Source of the DNA: Syngnathus acus
Lineage: Eukaryota; Chordata; Actinopteri; Syngnathiformes; Syngnathidae
NCBI RefSeq assembly: GCF_901709675.1
Contig: NC_051094.1
Span: 1,178,001 to 1,242,000 of the forward strand
Direction of reading: 5' to 3'
Length of the DNA: 64,000 nt
The notes below the pieces were generated by a model that was not told the origin of the DNA, did not search any database, and saw nothing but the letters and a program-made list of their open reading frames with translations. The translations under genes and the position numbers were made by a program. This document shows, one piece after another, positions 60,997 to 64,000 of the stretch. Positions within the stretch are counted from its first letter, which is position 1. Each line of letters opens with the position of its first letter.

Positions 60997-63720
60997 ACCA
61001 ATGTGAACTAGACAAACACACAACTGGCTGATGAATGTGAACTGCTGAACTTTAATTTATTAACAATGGCGTAGATGTTAGTGGAATGTTGTGCGGATGT
61101 GTGAGTTTGGGCCAATAAGTCAATGCACTTTTATTTAAAAAAAAAAACAGGCCAAAGTCACCTAATGGACCTTTTTGAAATAAGGCTAGGAATAGCAAAT
61201 GAAAACACAAATCAAGCAACTATATTATTTTATCGTTTGATAAATGACAACAGGAATCTCATTAGTGGGAAGGGTGCGGTGCATTAGTTGCAAACACGAA
61301 AAACAATCGAAATCAAGTCGGCTGGGTAGCAAAACTGGAACGAGACACATTCTGGATAAATCAATTCAAATACCATCGCCACCGAGAAAGCGCCAACGTG
61401 TCGTAAATAAACAAAGCCGATGGGGGTTCGGTGTGCAAAACAACATGGCATATTCCCATGCATATTTAAACAAAAGTCATTTGCAGATAGTTTGATGCGC
61501 TTTTGCCTATACATTTTGTTGTTTAACTGGAAAACCGCCTGAGGTTATGAGGAGATAAGCACCTTTTGAGTGAATGTCGACAGTATGCGGAGGTGTTTAA
61601 AGTGCAGGCCACGAGAGCAACGGATATACACAATAAAATAAGCCTTATTAAATATACATATGCAGCGGAATGTAAGAAAATTCCCTGGGCCATACAGTAG
61701 TTTGTTGGGTATATTTTAGCTGCTGTGCTTTTTGTTGAGTGTACCCCTTCGAGAGGCCTTTTGGATGTGAGCAGGGCTCCCCCACTGAGCATTGATGCGT
61801 GCCAATGACTGACTGATAAGTGTGTGTGTGTGAATATGTGTGGCCTTGTAACCACTCTACTGTTTGAAAAGGGCAAATTCATGAGAGAGGGTCTTAGAGA
61901 TTTAAAAAAAAAAAAAAAAAACTAATTATAGTGAAACATAAGTCATTTTGTACATCTACTGGGCAAACCTTTTTCAGTTTTTGTTTCAACATGGATACCT
62001 GGCATTTTTTTTTATGAGGATGTTACTGAAATAAACATATACTTTGTTGTTAAGTGCTGCTTTGGTGACTAAATCTTTATTTTATCCATTATAATAAAAT
62101 AGTGTGTTCCAGTGCAAGATTTTAGTTAACGAAAACTAACAAAATAAGTAAAACTAAAATTGAAAAACATATTCTGGTAAAAAAAATAAAATCATAATTC
62201 CCAAAAACTAAGACGACCCGAGGTTTAAAAAAAATAAAAAAATGGAGGCGTGGCTAAAATGGCGTCCTATGACTCCCCACTATAAAAACACGTGAGTGCT
62301 TCCTATGCATTAACTGATTGGCACAATTGCAAAAAAACATTTCTACTACTGCAGTGTACAATTAGCACTAATCCTTAAATGCTCCATGTCATTCTCAGTA
62401 CATCAGTCTGCAAAGATGAAGCCCGAGAGCTTGCTTGCATGCTATCTGGAGGCTAACACATGTAAGTTTGGGACACGAATGCACGACACATGGCTTGATG
62501 GACGCCATGTTGCTTCATACACAGTCTCTGGTTTAAGTGTTTTATTTTTGGGGGGGTTAGTGGGGGGATCTAATTTTAATATGTGGCTGTTCCGGAAAAT
62601 GATGCATTGTTTCCTAAAGCAGACAAAATGATGCGCCCCATGTTAATCAGCTATTAATTAGACTAAATCTAGCCTCATTAAGCAGATGAATAATACATTT
62701 ATTTGGTTTCAAAAATTATTTTTTAAAACGAGGGCGTTCCCCAACGCACACAGCGCCCCCTTCTGAAGGGTTAAAAATATCTTCTGTCTTATTAGGCTTA
62801 TTTCTTTTACAGCTCGCTCACTGACAGTGATAGTAAGCTCTAATTAATAGCCTAATTAAATGTATTGAGTGATTTTTTTTTTAATCGATCTAATTCGTCA
62901 GAATTGTTGCTTATTCATTTTTTCTGCTCGGCCAAATTTACAAGACATTTATTTTCCCTTTACATGGACTTCCATATATTGACTGCCATGCCCACGTTAA
63001 CAGTGAAAGTTAAATGGCAGCTTTTCCCACTTTTGAATTTATTGGATGCTTCTGTTTGTCTTAAACCGTTTGACCACAAGGGGGCAGCCTAGCATTTCTA
63101 GCACAAGCTTAGAAACGACTGCCTTTCAGCATCACCGTCCATTTCAATCCCTTGAGTGGATGGCTCGGTGAATTAAATTGTTTTCTTTGACTCACTGAAT
63201 TCCATTTAAAACGCGCAAATGGCCTATAAAAAAAAAAGAAAAAAAAAAGAATTCAAAAGAAAGCACTGTACGGCTCACCTTCTGGGGTAGAAAGACAGAC
63301 ACATTATTCAAATTCGTATGAAAGAATATTCATATAATGATTCAACTCACATATCATATTTTTTTACAATTATTTACTTTCACGCTTGTGTTGCTATCTT
63401 GTTCATGGATGGACTATTACTATACAGTAATATGCAACCGTTTGAAGTGTGCAAACACAATTAGAGAAATGCCAAGGCTAAAAATACGACACTGTAAGAG
63501 ATGTGTGTGTGTGTTTGTGCGTACGTGTGTATGTGGGCGGGTTAGTGGGTGTACTAGCTTGAGGGCTACTATACAAACCGTACATATGTTCACTCCCTCA
63601 TGTATTGCTATTTATTTTCATTCGCTTCTTGCAAATAAGTATGTCCTTGAAGAATCAGTTGTACAGTAACGAATCATGATGAGCTGCATAAACATGAAGG
63701 AAGGTTTGTGCAAAGGTTGC
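60997..63720. other. cemip2 3' UTR and downstream spacer
   Basis: AATAAA candidates follow the cemip2 stop codon at 61406-61411, 61632-61637 and 62030-62035. The last is followed by a T/G-rich tract and is the best-looking. Beyond it the sequence is AT-rich, with A-runs near 61903-61920 and 63228-63250 and (TG)n at 63503-63514. No gene was seen. Confidence 0.4.
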
Positions 63721-63742
63721 TCTGTGTCACTCTTCCCTACTG

Positions 63743-63790
63743 TCTTGTGGTGTTCCACAGGGTTCAATTTCGGGGCCCCTGCTGTGTTGG
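63743..63790 (+). mobile_element. fragment resembling a LINE reverse transcriptase
   Basis: One frame reads SCGVPQGSISGPLLCW, matching the conserved non-LTR reverse-transcriptase motif (x)GVPQGSxLGPLLF. The match is short and is not followed by further recognisable RT sequence, so this is at best a decayed fragment. It may extend beyond these limits or past the window edge. Confidence 0.5.
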
Positions 63791-64000
63791 ACTCTGGGAT
63801 TGAGGTTGGAATTCCAAGTTGCGCTTGGGGTCTGCAAGGTAGGATAGGTATTCTAGAAACTGGATGTCTGACTAGCTGGTGTGGATGGGTGTACCTAATG
63901 TTAAGTTCAGTGGCTATTTGATGAGCATCTAATGGAGAAGGGGGTTCTCCTCCTAGCTGTTAGAACAGGTACGGTTATCTTCTCCCCCTCTCAAATCACC

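Overview
This is vertebrate nuclear DNA, almost certainly a teleost fish. Every protein gene recognised has a clear vertebrate counterpart, introns are short (down to about 75 bp), and the spacers carry simple repeats and small inverted-repeat transposons of the kind common in ray-finned fish genomes. nkx2.7 is itself a fish gene name. No bacterial, viral or CRISPR feature was seen, and no tRNA or rRNA gene was found by eye.

Left half (1-28.1 kb). The last exon of stanniocalcin-1 (stc1, +) lies at the window edge, followed by a long repeat-bearing spacer. Next come two NK-class homeobox genes in tandem, nkx2.7 (NKX2-6-like, +) and nkx3.1 (+). They are followed by the mitochondrial iron importer slc25a37 (mitoferrin-1, -) and the Golgi/lysosomal nucleotidase entpd4 (-). 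This is the neighbourhood of human 8p21 (STC1, NKX2-6, NKX3-1, SLC25A37, ENTPD4).

Right half (30.4-61.0 kb). Guanine deaminase (gda, -) is followed by the C9orf85 homologue (-). That gene is head-to-head with the depalmitoylase gene abhd17b (+), and then comes the large transmembrane hyaluronidase gene cemip2/tmem2 (+). This matches human 9q21 (GDA, C9orf85, ABHD17B, CEMIP2). The two syntenic blocks meet in a repeat-rich 2.4 kb spacer at about 28.1-30.4 kb. The final 3 kb holds cemip2 3' sequence and spacer, with a small fragment resembling a LINE reverse transcriptase at the right edge.

I built exon models from reading frame, GT/AG junctions and remembered human relatives. For slc25a37 (4 exons), entpd4 (12), the C9orf85 homologue (4), abhd17b (3 coding), cemip2 (23 coding), nkx2.7 (2) and nkx3.1 (2) every junction phase closes, giving intact proteins of the expected size. 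The exception is gda: exon 11 carries two extra bases seven apart, which shift the frame and would cut the protein from about 451 to 342 residues.

The genes do not form one pathway. The strongest unexplained signals are the gda frameshift, a perfect 84-bp-armed palindrome in gda intron 4 carrying a hammerhead-ribozyme-like core, a hAT-type element just after the stc1 stop codon, perfect CTCF-type motifs in two gene boundaries, an erythroid-looking GATA/CACCC cluster in slc25a37 intron 1, and an overlapping upstream ORF at the nkx3.1 start. I did not find a convincing new multi-gene biological system.
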